Below are positions 27,193 to 37,091 of a stretch of DNA of 61,025 nt, piece after piece. A model generated the notes under the pieces. It was not told the origin of the DNA, did no database searches, and saw nothing but the letters and a program-made list of their open reading frames with translations. Numbering within the stretch: position 1 is the stretch's first letter; the number at the start of each line of letters is the position of its first letter. The DNA is taken from contig JAJPKP010000028.1 in the NCBI GenBank assembly GCA_021323675.1, forward strand, positions 1-61,025, in the 5' to 3' direction. This DNA is from Pseudomonadota bacterium. GTDB taxonomy: Bacteria; Desulfobacterota; Binatia; Binatales; Binataceae. A program made the translations under genes and the position numbers.

Positions 27193-27909
27193 ATGGCGCA
27201 AATCCTCGTATTGCAGCATCACCCGGCCGAAGACCTCGGGCGCATCGCCCGCTCGCTCGAACGCGCCGCGCTCGCCCAGCAATACGTCCGCATCCACGAA
27301 GGCCGGCCGGTGCCGGCTACAATCGAAGGCGCGGACGGACTCATCGTGCTCGGCGGACCGATGGCCGTGTATCAGCAGGACAAGTACGCGTTCCTGCGCG
27401 ACGAGATGCGGCTGGTCGAGGCGGCGGCGAAAAAGGAACTGCCGGTCCTGGGAGTGTGCTTCGGCGCACAGGTGGTAGCGGCGGCGCTCGGCGCGAGGGT
27501 GATCAGGAATCCCGCCGGCAAGGAAATCGGATGGCATCGCGTGATGCTTACCGATGCCGCAGGCACCGACCGGCTGTTCGCTGGTATCGCGAAGGCCATT
27601 ACGCCGTTTCACTGGCACGGTGATATTTTTGAGTTGCCATCGGGCGCCACTTCTCTCGCATTGTCGGAGAAAACTCCGTGCCAGGCGCTGCGGTTCGAAA
27701 ACAACGTGTATGCGCTCCAGTTTCATCTCGAAGTCACAACCGAATCGATAGCTGCCATGGCTGCGGCGTGGCCGCGCGAACTGGAACGCGAGAAAATCGC
27801 CGCCGACAAGATGATCGCGGCGTCGGCTCACTACCAGGCCGACCTCGAACGGATTGCGGCCGTAGTTTTCGATCGCTGGGCTGAATCCGTCCGGGAGACC
27901 GTCGAATAG
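27193..27909 (+). CDS. Class I glutamine amidotransferase-like protein
   Basis: A standalone 238-residue class I glutamine amidotransferase domain of the YfeJ or GMP-synthase-like group. The triad is visible: Cys89 in LGVCFGAQ, with His178 and Glu180 in LQFHLEVT. VLGGPMAVY forms the oxyanion region. No synthetase partner is adjacent, so it may cleave a gamma-glutamyl compound or serve a distant partner. It follows ruvB by 5 bases but is functionally separate. Confidence 0.85.
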   Translation: MAQILVLQHHPAEDLGRIARSLERAALAQQYVRIHEGRPVPATIEGADGLIVLGGPMAVYQQDKYAFLRDEMRLVEAAAKKELPVLGVCFGAQVVAAALGARVIRNPAGKEIGWHRVMLTDAAGTDRLFAGIAKAITPFHWHGDIFELPSGATSLALSEKTPCQALRFENNVYALQFHLEVTTESIAAMAAAWPRELEREKIAADKMIAASAHYQADLERIAAVVFDRWAESVRETVE

Positions 27910-27966
27910 GATGCGAAGGATGAGGCGCACGACGAAAGACGCATCGCGAGCGAGTGGGGCACTCCG

Positions 27967-29028
27967 GTGAAATACTCCGGCGCCCGAGTCTGTCCGCTGA
28001 GGAGGTGGTTTGTTGCGGCAATCGCCCTCGGGCTTTCGCTTCCCGGCATCGCGGGAGCCTTCGATTGTTCCAAAGCAGGCTCTCCCACGGAAAAACGTAT
28101 CTGCGCAGACCCTTCGCTTGCAGCGATGGACCAGGAGATGGGGGAGCTTTACCGCAACGTCGTCGCGAACTCGAAAGATGCGAACGCGTGGAAAGCCGAT
28201 CAACGCGCCTGGCTGGCTCAGCGCGATCGATGCGCGGACGCCGGATGCCTGCGATCGGAGTATCAGACCCGCCTGGTCATATTGCGGAGCGCGGAACCCG
28301 CGGCCCAGTGGGCGGGCCACTGGTGGCGCATCGATCCGAGCGGGACAAACGGATCGGAACTGGCCATAACGAAACCGACGCCAAAAGGCTTCGACTTCGA
28401 TCTGAACGCATCAGCGGGCGCAAACACCGGAGAGTTGTCAGGCAAGGCAATCGTCCAGGCCTCTACCGGCGCGCGCTTCGACGGCGACGCGGACTCCGGC
28501 ACCGAAGGTTGCTCGCTCGTATTCAAGCGGGTGCTGAACCGTTTGAAGATCGAACAGAAGGGCGATGACGCAACTTGCGGTGCCGGCGCGGGTGTGTACT
28601 TCGACGGCACTTATGTGGCCAGCGACAAGAACCCGAATCCGCCGCCCGATCTTGTCTCGCTGGGCGTGCTGCCCTCGAAGGCGCAGGACGATGCGCTTCG
28701 CAAACTGCTCGGCAAGGACTATGACGCGATGGTCGCGACCGCCAACACCATCGACACCGAAAAGGACCATGCCGATGGCAACGCCGTCACGGCCGTCAGC
28801 ATGGCGGTGCGAGGGGTGGCGTGCAACACGAAATCGATCCTGATGTTCGACGACAAAGGACATCTCTGGGCGGCAATCTGGGAGCCCGCTTCCGATTCGT
28901 CATCGAACGTCGTCGAGCTGCGCTACTACACCAATGTTCCCAAGGACAAAGACTCTCTTCCAAAGACCATCGCCGAGAACCGCGAAGCTTGCTCCGGAGA
29001 CACGGTGCGAGTGCGGATGATGCCCTGA
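27967..29028 (+). CDS. Exported LprI-like (DUF1311) protein
   Basis: A 353-residue secreted protein with a signal peptide ending near residue 30 (LGLSLPGIAGA). Its N-terminal module is LprI/DUF1311-like: FDCSKAGSPTEKRICADPSL, AMDQEMGELYRNV, WLAQRDRCADAGCLRSEY. Members of this family include a mycobacterial lysozyme inhibitor. The remaining ~230 residues contain several cysteines, probably disulfide-bonded, and are of unknown fold. The start is GTG at 27967. It stands alone between the amidotransferase gene and rlmN. A role in envelope defence is only inferred. Confidence 0.75.
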   Translation: MKYSGARVCPLRRWFVAAIALGLSLPGIAGAFDCSKAGSPTEKRICADPSLAAMDQEMGELYRNVVANSKDANAWKADQRAWLAQRDRCADAGCLRSEYQTRLVILRSAEPAAQWAGHWWRIDPSGTNGSELAITKPTPKGFDFDLNASAGANTGELSGKAIVQASTGARFDGDADSGTEGCSLVFKRVLNRLKIEQKGDDATCGAGAGVYFDGTYVASDKNPNPPPDLVSLGVLPSKAQDDALRKLLGKDYDAMVATANTIDTEKDHADGNAVTAVSMAVRGVACNTKSILMFDDKGHLWAAIWEPASDSSSNVVELRYYTNVPKDKDSLPKTIAENREACSGDTVRVRMMP

Positions 29029-29122
29029 CGCCGGAGAAGGGGCTGGCACGCCCGAGGCGGGCCGCACGCTGAACCAACGCAAGGCCGCCTGCTTTGACGC
29101 CGGTTTTTCCGATAAAATCTCG

Positions 29123-30208
29123 ATGATGAGCGAAACGGCGGAACAGGTGCGGGAGTCGGCTTCGGAACCTTCGCTTCGGCGTGATCTGCGCGACCTCTCA
29201 TTCGAGGAGTTGGAGAAGATCGTCGCCGAATCCGGGGAGCAGCCGTATCGTGCGCGTCAGATTGCGCATTGGCTCTACCGCAGGGGAGTGGACTCGATCG
29301 ACGCGATGCGGGATCTGCCGGCGGCGCTGCGTGCTTTCCTCAAGCACAACTTTAAGATTTCTCCATTCGCCGTCGCCGCGGTTCATCGCTCCGGCGACGG
29401 GACCCGCAAGCTCCTGATGCGGCTGGCCGATGGCGAGGAGATAGAGACGGTCATTATCCCGGCCGACAGCCGTGTGACGCTCTGCATGTCGTCGCAGGCG
29501 GGATGTGCGATGAGATGCGGCTTTTGCGCGACAGCGCGCATGGGGCTTCATCGCAATCTCACCGCCGGCGAGATCATCGGCCAGATCTTCGCCGCCCGCC
29601 TCGAATTGGCCGAGGGCGAGGAGATCACGAACTACGTATTCATGGGGATGGGGGAGCCGCTCGCGAACTATCCGCGCCTTCTGCAGACGCTGCGCGCGAT
29701 GACTTCGCCTTGGGGCATGGGCATCTCGCCCCGCCGCATCACGGTGTCCACGGTTGGGTTGCTGCCGATGATGGAGCGGCTGCTGGCGGACACCTCGGTC
29801 AATCTGGCGGTCTCGCTTCATGCGACGACCGACGAGGTGCGCAGTCGAATTGCGCCGATCAATCAGCGCTATCCGATCCGGCAATTGCTGGACACCTGCG
29901 CGAAGCTGCCGCTGAAGCGCCGCAGCCGTATCACGTTCGAGTACGTGATGCTGTCCGGCGTCAACGATTCGCCCGCGGACGCGCGCCGGCTGGTCAAGCT
30001 GCTCGCGCCGCTGCGCGCCAAGGTGAACCTCATTTTCTTCAATCCGTTCGAAGGCGCGGGCTTCAGTGCGACGGGCAGACCCGCAGTTGAGGCCTTTCAA
30101 GCGATTCTTCATAAAGGTAACTTGACCGCGACAATCCGCGAGAGCAGGGGACGCGATATCGCGGCGGCGTGCGGCCAACTTTACGCGGAACATCGCTCGG
30201 CGGATTAA
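29123..30208 (+). CDS. rlmN: 23S rRNA/tRNA adenine-C2 methyltransferase RlmN
   Basis: RlmN is a radical SAM enzyme that methylates C2 of 23S rRNA A2503 and of A37 in some tRNAs. The 361-residue product has the cluster motif CAMRCGFC (Cys128, 132, 135), FMGMGEPLANYPRLLQTLRA, the substrate-binding VNLAVSLHATTDEVR and the C-terminal catalytic Cys350 in AACGQL. Two consecutive ATGs (29123, 29126) are possible starts. A TAAAAT at 29113-29118 lies 4-7 bases upstream, so the message may be leaderless. Confidence 0.96.
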   Translation: MMSETAEQVRESASEPSLRRDLRDLSFEELEKIVAESGEQPYRARQIAHWLYRRGVDSIDAMRDLPAALRAFLKHNFKISPFAVAAVHRSGDGTRKLLMRLADGEEIETVIIPADSRVTLCMSSQAGCAMRCGFCATARMGLHRNLTAGEIIGQIFAARLELAEGEEITNYVFMGMGEPLANYPRLLQTLRAMTSPWGMGISPRRITVSTVGLLPMMERLLADTSVNLAVSLHATTDEVRSRIAPINQRYPIRQLLDTCAKLPLKRRSRITFEYVMLSGVNDSPADARRLVKLLAPLRAKVNLIFFNPFEGAGFSATGRPAVEAFQAILHKGNLTATIRESRGRDIAAACGQLYAEHRSAD

Positions 30209-30280
30209 CAGAATCCATCAAACTAAAGGCCGCATGAAGTCCCGGCGCAGTCCGCGCCGGCCGCAAAGATCGAGGCATCG

Positions 30281-31147
30281 ATGGCGAAAACGACAATCGG
30301 AATACTCGGAGGCAGCGGATTCTACCAGATGCCCGGGATGGAAGGAGTCGAGCAACTCGAGGTTGAAACGCCGTTCGGCAAGCCTTCTGACCCGTTCTTT
30401 CGGGGACGTATCGGCGATGTCGAGGTCGTTTTCCTTGCGCGCCACGGCAAGGGCCATCGCTTGATGCCAAGCGAAATAAACTTCCGCGCCAATGTGTTCG
30501 GAATGAAGAAGCTGGGCGTCCAGCAGCTCGTTTCGGTCAGCTCGGCCGGCAGCTTGCGAGAGGAGATCGAGCCCGGCGAGATGGTCGTGCCGGATCAGTT
30601 TATCGACCGCACCATCAAGCGTCCGGGAACCTTCTTCGGCAACGGTATCGTGGTCCACGTCTCGCTGGCCGATCCGATCTGTCCGCGGCTCAGCGCGGCG
30701 CTGGTGGCCGCCAGCCGCGCGGCGGGTGCACGCGTTCACGAGGGCGGCACGTACCTGTGCATCGAAGGGCCGCAGTTTTCGTCGCGGGCTGAGTCGCGCC
30801 TATACCGAACCTGGAATGCGGACGTGATAAGCATGACCGCGATGCAGGAGGCGAGGCTGGCGCGCGAAGCGGAGTTGTGTTTTGCGGTGCTGGTAATGGT
30901 GACTGATTACGATTGCTGGCATGAAAGCGTCGCGGCGGTGGATATCGGCGAGATTCTCCGCGTGATGCGCCTGAACGTTGAGACCGCTCAGAAGGCGGTC
31001 GCAAACCTCGCGCACTCTCTCGCCGGAACCGACCGCGCCTGTAGTTGCGCCAGGGCCCTGGAGGGCACAATCATTACCGATCGCAGCGTGATGCCGCCGA
31101 AACTCGTCGAAGAACTTCGGCCGCTGATCGGCAAGTACGTGAAATAG
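30281..31147 (+). CDS. mtnP: S-methyl-5'-thioadenosine phosphorylase
   Basis: MtnP phosphorolyses methylthioadenosine to adenine and methylthioribose 1-phosphate in methionine salvage. The 288-residue protein shows IGILGGSGFYQMPGM, FLARHGKGHRLMPSEINFRA, VSSAGSLREEIEPGEMVVPD, CIEGPQFSSRAESRLY and ISMTAMQEARLAREAELCF. These fit the MTAP rather than the purine nucleoside phosphorylase branch. It is followed after 33 bases by a PfkB-type kinase gene. Confidence 0.94.
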   Translation: MAKTTIGILGGSGFYQMPGMEGVEQLEVETPFGKPSDPFFRGRIGDVEVVFLARHGKGHRLMPSEINFRANVFGMKKLGVQQLVSVSSAGSLREEIEPGEMVVPDQFIDRTIKRPGTFFGNGIVVHVSLADPICPRLSAALVAASRAAGARVHEGGTYLCIEGPQFSSRAESRLYRTWNADVISMTAMQEARLAREAELCFAVLVMVTDYDCWHESVAAVDIGEILRVMRLNVETAQKAVANLAHSLAGTDRACSCARALEGTIITDRSVMPPKLVEELRPLIGKYVK

Positions 31148-31180
31148 CCCTTTGCCGCGAGCCAAAGGCAGGAGCATTCG

Positions 31181-32104
31181 ATGAGTATCGTGGTTGTTGG
31201 TTCAGTCGCTTACGACACCGTGGAGACCGCCAATGGCGGCGCCGACGAGGCGCTGGGCGGCTCCGCGATCTACTTCTCGGTGGCCGCGCGCTTCTTCACC
31301 CCGGTGAGCGTGGTGGGAATAGTCGGCTCCGACTTCAAGCCCGACTCGCGCCAGATTCTCGCCGATCGCGGCATCGACATTCGCGGCCTCGAGCAGCGGC
31401 CCGGCAAGACCTTTCGATGGCACGGCCGCTATCACGAGGACATGAACAAGCGCGACACCCTGAGCGTGGCGCTCAACGTGTTCGAGAATTTCTCTCCGGA
31501 CCTGCTGCCCGACCAACGCCGCTGCGACTACCTGTTCCTGGGCAATATCGCGCCGGAGCTGCAGGAACGCGTGCTCTCGCAGGTGATGAGTCCGAAGCTG
31601 GTCGCCGGCGACACCATGAACCACTGGATCCAGGAGCGCGGCCCGGAACTGCGCAAACTGCTCTCGCGCATCGATATCCTGACGCTCAACGATGAAGAGG
31701 CGCGGATGCTGTCGGGCGAGCACAACCTTGTCAAAGCGGGAAAGGCTATCCTCCGGATGGGCCCCAAGACCGCGCTGGTCAAACGCGGCGAGTACGGCGT
31801 GATCCAGTTCAGCAGCGAGGGAATGTTCGCCGTGCCGGCCTATCCGCTCGAAGAAGTGGTCGATCCCACCGGCGCCGGCGATACCTTCGCGGGCGCGTTC
31901 ATGGGCTACCTGGCGCGCAACGGGCGCATCAACGAGTCATCGCTGAGGACCGCCGCCGTCTACGGCACCGTGGTCGCTTCGTTCGTGGTGGAACGCTTCT
32001 CGCTCGACCGCCTGCTCGAACTGACGTGGGAGGAAATCGAGCAGCGCTATCGCGCCTTCATCGAACTCACCGACTCGCATCATTCGCGATGGACGTCTCA
32101 GTAG
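31181..32104 (+). CDS. PfkB-family sugar/nucleoside kinase
   Basis: A ribokinase-family kinase of 307 residues. The phosphate-binding and catalytic-base motif is DPTGAGDTFAGAFMG, and the N-terminal GG motif is DEALGGSAIYFSVAARF. The family covers adenosine, ribose and other sugar kinases. Its position next to mtnP suggests a purine or ribose salvage role. The specificity is an inference. Its last 16 bases overlap the next gene, so the kinase and glycosyltransferase are co-transcribed. Confidence 0.85.
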   Translation: MSIVVVGSVAYDTVETANGGADEALGGSAIYFSVAARFFTPVSVVGIVGSDFKPDSRQILADRGIDIRGLEQRPGKTFRWHGRYHEDMNKRDTLSVALNVFENFSPDLLPDQRRCDYLFLGNIAPELQERVLSQVMSPKLVAGDTMNHWIQERGPELRKLLSRIDILTLNDEEARMLSGEHNLVKAGKAILRMGPKTALVKRGEYGVIQFSSEGMFAVPAYPLEEVVDPTGAGDTFAGAFMGYLARNGRINESSLRTAAVYGTVVASFVVERFSLDRLLELTWEEIEQRYRAFIELTDSHHSRWTSQ

Positions 32105-33027
32105 TCGTCCCGCTCTACAACGAGCGCGACAACCTTGCCCCTTTGCGCGCGGAAATCAGCCGCGTGATGGCGGGGCTGGGACGATCCTACGAGCTGCTGT
32201 TCGTCGATGACGGATCGACCGATGGCAGCCTGGAGGAATTGCGCCGAATCGCGGCGGCGGATTCCCATGTGCGCGTAATCAGGCTCGCGCGCAACTCCGG
32301 GCAGACCGCGGCGCTCGCCTGCGGCTTCGCCCACAGCCGCGGGGAGGTAGTGGTCGCCCTCGACGGCGACGGCGAGAACGATCCCGCGGACATTCCGCGC
32401 CTGCTGGATCGCCTCGGCAACGGATATGACCTAGTGAGCGGATGGAGGACGGATCGATGGAAGGGGTCGGCGCTTTCGCGCCGATTGCCGTCGATCGCGG
32501 CCAACTCGCTGATCTCGCGGATTACCGGCGTTCGGCTTCATGACTACGGATGCACTCTGAAGGCCTACCGGGGCGATCTCGCGCGCGGACTTCGCCTGTA
32601 TGGCGAGATGCATCGCTTTGTCCCGGCGATCGCGGCGGAGCAGGGCGCCCGCATCGCGGAAGTCGAAGTGAACTTCCGTCCGCGCAGGTCGGGAACCTCG
32701 AAGTACGGCCCCGGCCGCATCCTGCGCACGCTGCTGGACCTGGTCACGGTGAAGTTCCTTTCCGGATACTCGACACGGCCGATCCAGGTCTTCGGAACCA
32801 TCGGCTTTGTGCTCGGCGCGCTCGGATCCTTGTGGACAGCGTGTCTGGTGTTCGAGAAAATCGTCCTCGGCCGCAACCTGGGCGATCGACCTGCGCTGCT
32901 GCTCGCGGTGCTGCTGGTCGTGGTGGGAGTTCAGTTCGTGAGTATCGGTTTGCTGGGAGAGATGCTCGCGCGGACGTACCACGAATCGCAGGGAAAACAG
33001 ATCTACGTGATCAAAGAGGAATTCTAG
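32089..33027 (+). CDS. Polyprenyl-phosphate glycosyltransferase (GT2, DPM1/GtrB-like)
   Basis: A 312-residue GT2 enzyme with two C-terminal membrane helices. It transfers a sugar from a nucleotide donor to a polyprenyl phosphate at the inner face of the membrane. Motifs are VSVVVPLYNERDNLAPL, FVDDGSTDGSLEEL and the DXD-type VVALDGDGENDP. Membrane spans start near PIQVFGTIGFVLGALGSLW and LLLAVLLVVVGVQFVSIGLL. It could supply lipid-linked sugar to GT-C enzymes such as those at 17.6-23.2 kb. The ATG at 32089 lies inside the end of the kinase gene. Confidence 0.9.
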   Translation: MDVSVVVPLYNERDNLAPLRAEISRVMAGLGRSYELLFVDDGSTDGSLEELRRIAAADSHVRVIRLARNSGQTAALACGFAHSRGEVVVALDGDGENDPADIPRLLDRLGNGYDLVSGWRTDRWKGSALSRRLPSIAANSLISRITGVRLHDYGCTLKAYRGDLARGLRLYGEMHRFVPAIAAEQGARIAEVEVNFRPRRSGTSKYGPGRILRTLLDLVTVKFLSGYSTRPIQVFGTIGFVLGALGSLWTACLVFEKIVLGRNLGDRPALLLAVLLVVVGVQFVSIGLLGEMLARTYHESQGKQIYVIKEEF

Positions 33028-33030
33028 CGG

Positions 33031-34338
33031 ATGAATATCGCGGTCATTGGCGCCGGCTATGTGGGGTTGGTCAGCGGAACTTGCTACGCCGAAAGCGGCA
33101 ATGAAGTAGTCTGCGTCGATATCGACATCAAACGTATCGCGGCGCTCAACGAGGGCAAAATCCCCATCTACGAACCCGGACTCGAAGAGCTGGTGCGGCG
33201 CAACATGAAAGAGGGCCGTATCCGCTTCTCGACCGATCCTGCCGAGGCGGTCGCGCAATCGATGGTGTCGTTCATAGCGGTCGGCACGCCACCCTCGCAT
33301 AACGGCGCCGCCAATCTCTCCGGCGTCTTCCAGGCCGCCGAGCAGATCGCAAAGACCGCGAACGGCTACCATATAATCGCGGTCAAGAGCACGGTTCCGG
33401 TCGGAACCAACGACAAGCTGCGCGAGATTGTCGCGCGCGCGGGGCGAAGCGATATCGACGTATGCTCGGTGCCGGAATTTCTCAAGGAGGGATCGGCGAT
33501 CGAGGACTTCATGCGCCCGGACCGTGTGATTATCGGCAGCCTCTCGGACCGCGCGACCGCAATCCTGCGCGAAATTCACGCACCGTTTGTCCGCACCGAC
33601 AACCCGATTCTCGTGATGGACCCGAAGTCGGCCGAGATGTCGAAGTATGCGGCGAACTCGATGCTCGCGGTCCGCATTTCGTTCATCAATCAGATCGCCA
33701 ACCTATGCGAGGCGGTCGGCGCCGATATCAACGCGGTGCGCCGCGGGATCGGCTCCGATCGCAGGATCGGATCGCAGTTCCTGTTTCCCGGCGTCGGCTA
33801 CGGTGGTTCGTGCTTTCCCAAGGACGTGCAGGCGCTCATCTACACCGCCGGCGAGTACAATCTCGACTTCTCGCTTCTCAAGGCGGCCGAGGGTGTCAAC
33901 CTCGGCCAGAAGCGGCTGCTCCCCCGGCGGGTAAAGGAGCATTTCGGCGAAGATTTGACCGGCCGCGTCTTTGCCCTCTGGGGGCTCGCGTTCAAGCCGC
34001 GCACCGACGACATGCGCGAGGCGCCCTCACTGGTCGTGATCGATGAGCTTCTGGCTGCCGGAGCAAAGGTGCAGGTTCACGACCCGGAAGCTTTGGAGAC
34101 GGCCCGCGCTCTGCTTGGCTCTCGCGTGACCTACCACAAGACCAACTATGACGCCCTCAAGGGCGCGGATGCGCTTATAATCTGTACGGAGTGGAACGAG
34201 TTCCGCCATCCCAACTTCCAGCGCATCAAGGCCGAGCTCAAGCGGCCGGTCATCTTCGACGGCCGCAACCTGTATGATCCGGATCTGATGAAGGCGCTCA
34301 GCTTCAAGTATTACTCGATCGGGCGGCCTGCGGTCTGA
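33031..34338 (+). CDS. ugd: UDP-glucose/GDP-mannose-type 6-dehydrogenase
   Basis: This enzyme most likely makes UDP-glucuronate from UDP-glucose with two NAD. The 435-residue product has IAVIGAGYVGLVSGTCYAE at the N-terminus, VAVGTPP-type nucleotide motifs, VKSTVPVGTNDKLR, SVPEFLKEGSAIEDF and the catalytic Cys261 in YGGSCFPKDVQA. LWGLAFKPRTDDMREAPS opens the C-terminal domain. Length and motifs fit UDP-glucose dehydrogenase best. It sits three bases after the GT2 gene and before an epimerase, a sugar-nucleotide cassette. Confidence 0.93.
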   Translation: MNIAVIGAGYVGLVSGTCYAESGNEVVCVDIDIKRIAALNEGKIPIYEPGLEELVRRNMKEGRIRFSTDPAEAVAQSMVSFIAVGTPPSHNGAANLSGVFQAAEQIAKTANGYHIIAVKSTVPVGTNDKLREIVARAGRSDIDVCSVPEFLKEGSAIEDFMRPDRVIIGSLSDRATAILREIHAPFVRTDNPILVMDPKSAEMSKYAANSMLAVRISFINQIANLCEAVGADINAVRRGIGSDRRIGSQFLFPGVGYGGSCFPKDVQALIYTAGEYNLDFSLLKAAEGVNLGQKRLLPRRVKEHFGEDLTGRVFALWGLAFKPRTDDMREAPSLVVIDELLAAGAKVQVHDPEALETARALLGSRVTYHKTNYDALKGADALIICTEWNEFRHPNFQRIKAELKRPVIFDGRNLYDPDLMKALSFKYYSIGRPAV

Positions 34339-34345
34339 AATCGCG

Positions 34346-35287
34346 ATGCGAATTCTTGTAACCGGCGGAGCCGGGTTTATCGGCTCCAACACCGTCGATG
34401 CGCTGATCGATGCCGATTGCGGCGAGGTCGCGGTGCTCGACAATCTTTCCTCCGGCAAACGGCATCAGGTAAATCCCCGCGCGCTCCTTTACCAGGCCGA
34501 TCTGCGCGATGCGGCCGCGGTTGCCGATGCGATCGCTCGCGAGCGCCCCGAGGTGATCTACCATCTCGCCGCGCAGATGGATGTGCGGCGATCGGTCGCC
34601 GATCCGGCCTTCGACGCGCAAGTGAACCTGGTCGGGTTTCTGAACCTGATGGAGGCGGGGCGTCAAAACGGCTTGAAGCGGGTAATATTTTCGTCCACCG
34701 GCGGAGCAATCTACGGCGAGCAGGAAGCCTTTCCCTGTGATGAAGACCATCCCTGCCGCCCGCTCAGCCCCTACGGAATCGCCAAGCTCGCGACCGAGAA
34801 GTACCTCTACTTCTACCGCCAGCAATACGGCATCGATTATCTCGTGCTCCGCTATGCGAACATTTACGGGCCGCGGCAGGACCCGCACGGCGAGGCTGGA
34901 GTGGTCGCAATCTTCTGCGGGCGGATGCTGGAGGGCCAGCGATGCACGATCTTTGGCGACGGCAAACAGACTCGCGACTACACCTATGTCGGCGATGTGG
35001 TGCGCGCTAACCTGTATGCATTGACGTCGAAGGCATCCGCAATCGCCCTCAATATCGGCACCGGCGCTGAAACCAGCGTCAATGCGCTTTACTCCGCGCT
35101 TGCCGAGGTCGCGGGAGAAGCCAGGCCGCCGGAGTATGCCCCCGCCCGGCCCGGCGAGCAGCTAAGGTCGGTAATTTCGCCCGCGCGCGCGGGCCAGTAC
35201 CTGAACTGGAAGCCCGAGGTCAGCCTGGCGGAGGGGCTCGAGCGGACCTTCATGCATTTTCGTAATGAGCGCGGGCGCGCGCGATGA
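34346..35287 (+). CDS. NAD-dependent nucleotide-sugar epimerase (GalE-like)
   Basis: An extended short-chain dehydrogenase/reductase of 313 residues. The Rossmann motif is TGGAGFIGS (6-14), and the catalytic pair is Tyr143 and Lys147 in [48 protein letters not shown] and [17 protein letters not shown] are typical of UDP-glucose or UDP-glucuronate 4-epimerases. After Ugd, epimerisation of UDP-glucuronate to UDP-galacturonate is a reasonable guess, but GalE activity cannot be excluded. Its last bases overlap an alternative lepA start. Confidence 0.87.
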   Translation: MRILVTGGAGFIGSNTVDALIDADCGEVAVLDNLSSGKRHQVNPRALLYQADLRDAAAVADAIARERPEVIYHLAAQMDVRRSVADPAFDAQVNLVGFLNLMEAGRQNGLKRVIFSSTGGAIYGEQEAFPCDEDHPCRPLSPYGIAKLATEKYLYFYRQQYGIDYLVLRYANIYGPRQDPHGEAGVVAIFCGRMLEGQRCTIFGDGKQTRDYTYVGDVVRANLYALTSKASAIALNIGTGAETSVNALYSALAEVAGEARPPEYAPARPGEQLRSVISPARAGQYLNWKPEVSLAEGLERTFMHFRNERGRAR

Positions 35288-35288
35288 A

Positions 35289-37091
35289 ATGACCGATCCT
35301 GCTTCGATTCGCAATTTCTCGATAATCGCGCATATCGATCACGGCAAGTCCACGCTTGCCGATCGAATCCTCGAGCGCACCGGCGCGCTTTCCAAGCGCG
35401 AACTCAAGGAGCAGTTCCTGGACTCGATGGACCTGGAGCGCGAACGTGGCATCACCATCAAGGCGCGTTCGGTTCGGCTCAACTACCAGGCAAAAAGCGG
35501 CGGAACTTTCGTCCTCAACCTGATCGATACTCCCGGCCACGTCGATTTCGCCTACGAGGTTTCGCGCAGCCTGGCCGCGTGCGAAGGCGCCTTGCTGGTC
35601 GTCGATGCGAGCCAGGGCGTCGAGGCGCAGACGCTCGCCAACGTTTACCTCGCCATCGACCACGGACTCGAGATCATCCCGGTCATCAACAAGATCGACC
35701 TGCCGGGAGCGGACATCGAACGCACCCGGGAGCAAATCGAAAACATCATCGGCCTCAGCGCCGCCGATGCGATCCTGACCAGCGCCAAGGAAGGAATCGG
35801 CATCGAGGACGTGCTCGAAGCGATTGTCGATCGTATTCCACCGCCGAAGGTTGCGCCCAACCAGCCTCTCAGGGCGCTGATCTTCGACAGTTGGTACGAC
35901 AGCTACGAGGGCGTTATCGCGCTGGTGCGCGTGTTCAGCGGCGAATTGCGCCGCGCGATGGGCGTGCGGCTGATGGCCACCGGCAAGACCGGCGAGGTCA
36001 TGCGGCTTGGCCACTTCACTCCTCATGAACGCGAAACGGAATCGCTCGGGCCGGGCGAAGTCGGCTTCATCGTCGCCGGCATCAAAGATGTCGCCGACAT
36101 GCGCGTTGGCGACACGGTCACCGAGACGTCCAACCCCGCCGCCGAGCCGCTGCCCGGCTTCAAGGAACTGAAGCCGATGGTGTTTGCCGGGTTGTATCCG
36201 ACCGAGGCGAATCAATACGGCGCGCTTCGCGATGCGATCGAGAAGCTGCGGCTTAACGATGCGAGCCTGATCTGCGAACCGGAAACCTCGCAGGCGCTGG
36301 GGTTCGGATTCCGCGCCGGTTTTCTCGGCCTGCTGCATATGGAAATCGCGCAGGAGCGGCTCGAGCGCGAGTTCGGAATCAACCTGATTGTGACCGCGCC
36401 GACCGTCGCGTACCGCGTTCGTACGACTTCGGGCGAGACGGTGATGGTGGACAATCCGACGCTGCTTCCGCCCGAAAACAGTATCGAGGCGATCGAGGAG
36501 CCGTTCATCCTCGCGTCAATTCACATGCCCGAGGAGTTTCTCGGTGCGGTGATGAAGCTTTGCGAAGACCGCCGCGGAGTTCAGCGCGACATGCGCTTTC
36601 TGGGCGACAAGCGCGTCATCCTCCACTACGAGCTGCCGCTTGCGGAAATCGTGTTCGACTTCTATGACCGCCTGAAATCGGTCAGCCGCGGCTATGCGTC
36701 GCTGGACTATGAGTTTCTGGACTTCCGGGCCGGGCCTCTGGTTAAATTGGACATCCGAATCAACGGCGAGGTAGTCGACGCTCTCTCGGTTATCGTTCAT
36801 CGTGAGAAGGCCTACGAACGCGGCCGCGCGCTGTGCGAGAAGATGCGGGAGCTGATCCCGCGCCAGATGTTCGAGGTGGCCATCCAGGCCGCGATTGGCG
36901 CGAAAATAATCGCCCGTGAGTCGGTCAAACCGCTGCGCAAGAACGTCACCGCGAAATGCTACGGCGGCGACATCACGCGCAAGCGCAAACTGCTCGAAAA
37001 GCAGAAAGAAGGCAAAAAACGGATGAAGCAGGTTGGAAGGGTTGAAATTCCGCAGGAAGCCTTTCTGGCTCTGCTCAAGGTCGGAGAGTGA
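35289..37091 (+). CDS. lepA: Elongation factor 4 (LepA)
   Basis: LepA is a ribosome-associated translational GTPase. The 600-residue protein starts [20 protein letters not shown] with the G1 loop AHIDHGKST. It then shows RERGITIKA, the G3 motif DTPGHVDF and the G4 motif NKIDLPGA, and the LepA-specific C-terminal domain ([29 protein letters not shown]). The ATG at 35289 fits the family N-terminus. An in-frame ATG at 35265, inside the epimerase gene, is an alternative. Two signal peptidase genes follow directly, a common lepA-lepB link. Confidence 0.97.
   Translation: MTDPASIRNFSIIAHIDHGKSTLADRILERTGALSKRELKEQFLDSMDLERERGITIKARSVRLNYQAKSGGTFVLNLIDTPGHVDFAYEVSRSLAACEGALLVVDASQGVEAQTLANVYLAIDHGLEIIPVINKIDLPGADIERTREQIENIIGLSAADAILTSAKEGIGIEDVLEAIVDRIPPPKVAPNQPLRALIFDSWYDSYEGVIALVRVFSGELRRAMGVRLMATGKTGEVMRLGHFTPHERETESLGPGEVGFIVAGIKDVADMRVGDTVTETSNPAAEPLPGFKELKPMVFAGLYPTEANQYGALRDAIEKLRLNDASLICEPETSQALGFGFRAGFLGLLHMEIAQERLEREFGINLIVTAPTVAYRVRTTSGETVMVDNPTLLPPENSIEAIEEPFILASIHMPEEFLGAVMKLCEDRRGVQRDMRFLGDKRVILHYELPLAEIVFDFYDRLKSVSRGYASLDYEFLDFRAGPLVKLDIRINGEVVDALSVIVHREKAYERGRALCEKMRELIPRQMFEVAIQAAIGAKIIARESVKPLRKNVTAKCYGGDITRKRKLLEKQKEGKKRMKQVGRVEIPQEAFLALLKVGE

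Noticed and set aside
35250..36338. Minus-strand open frame of about 362 codons over lepA
   Set aside because: Antisense to the GTPase core of lepA, with no motif of its own.
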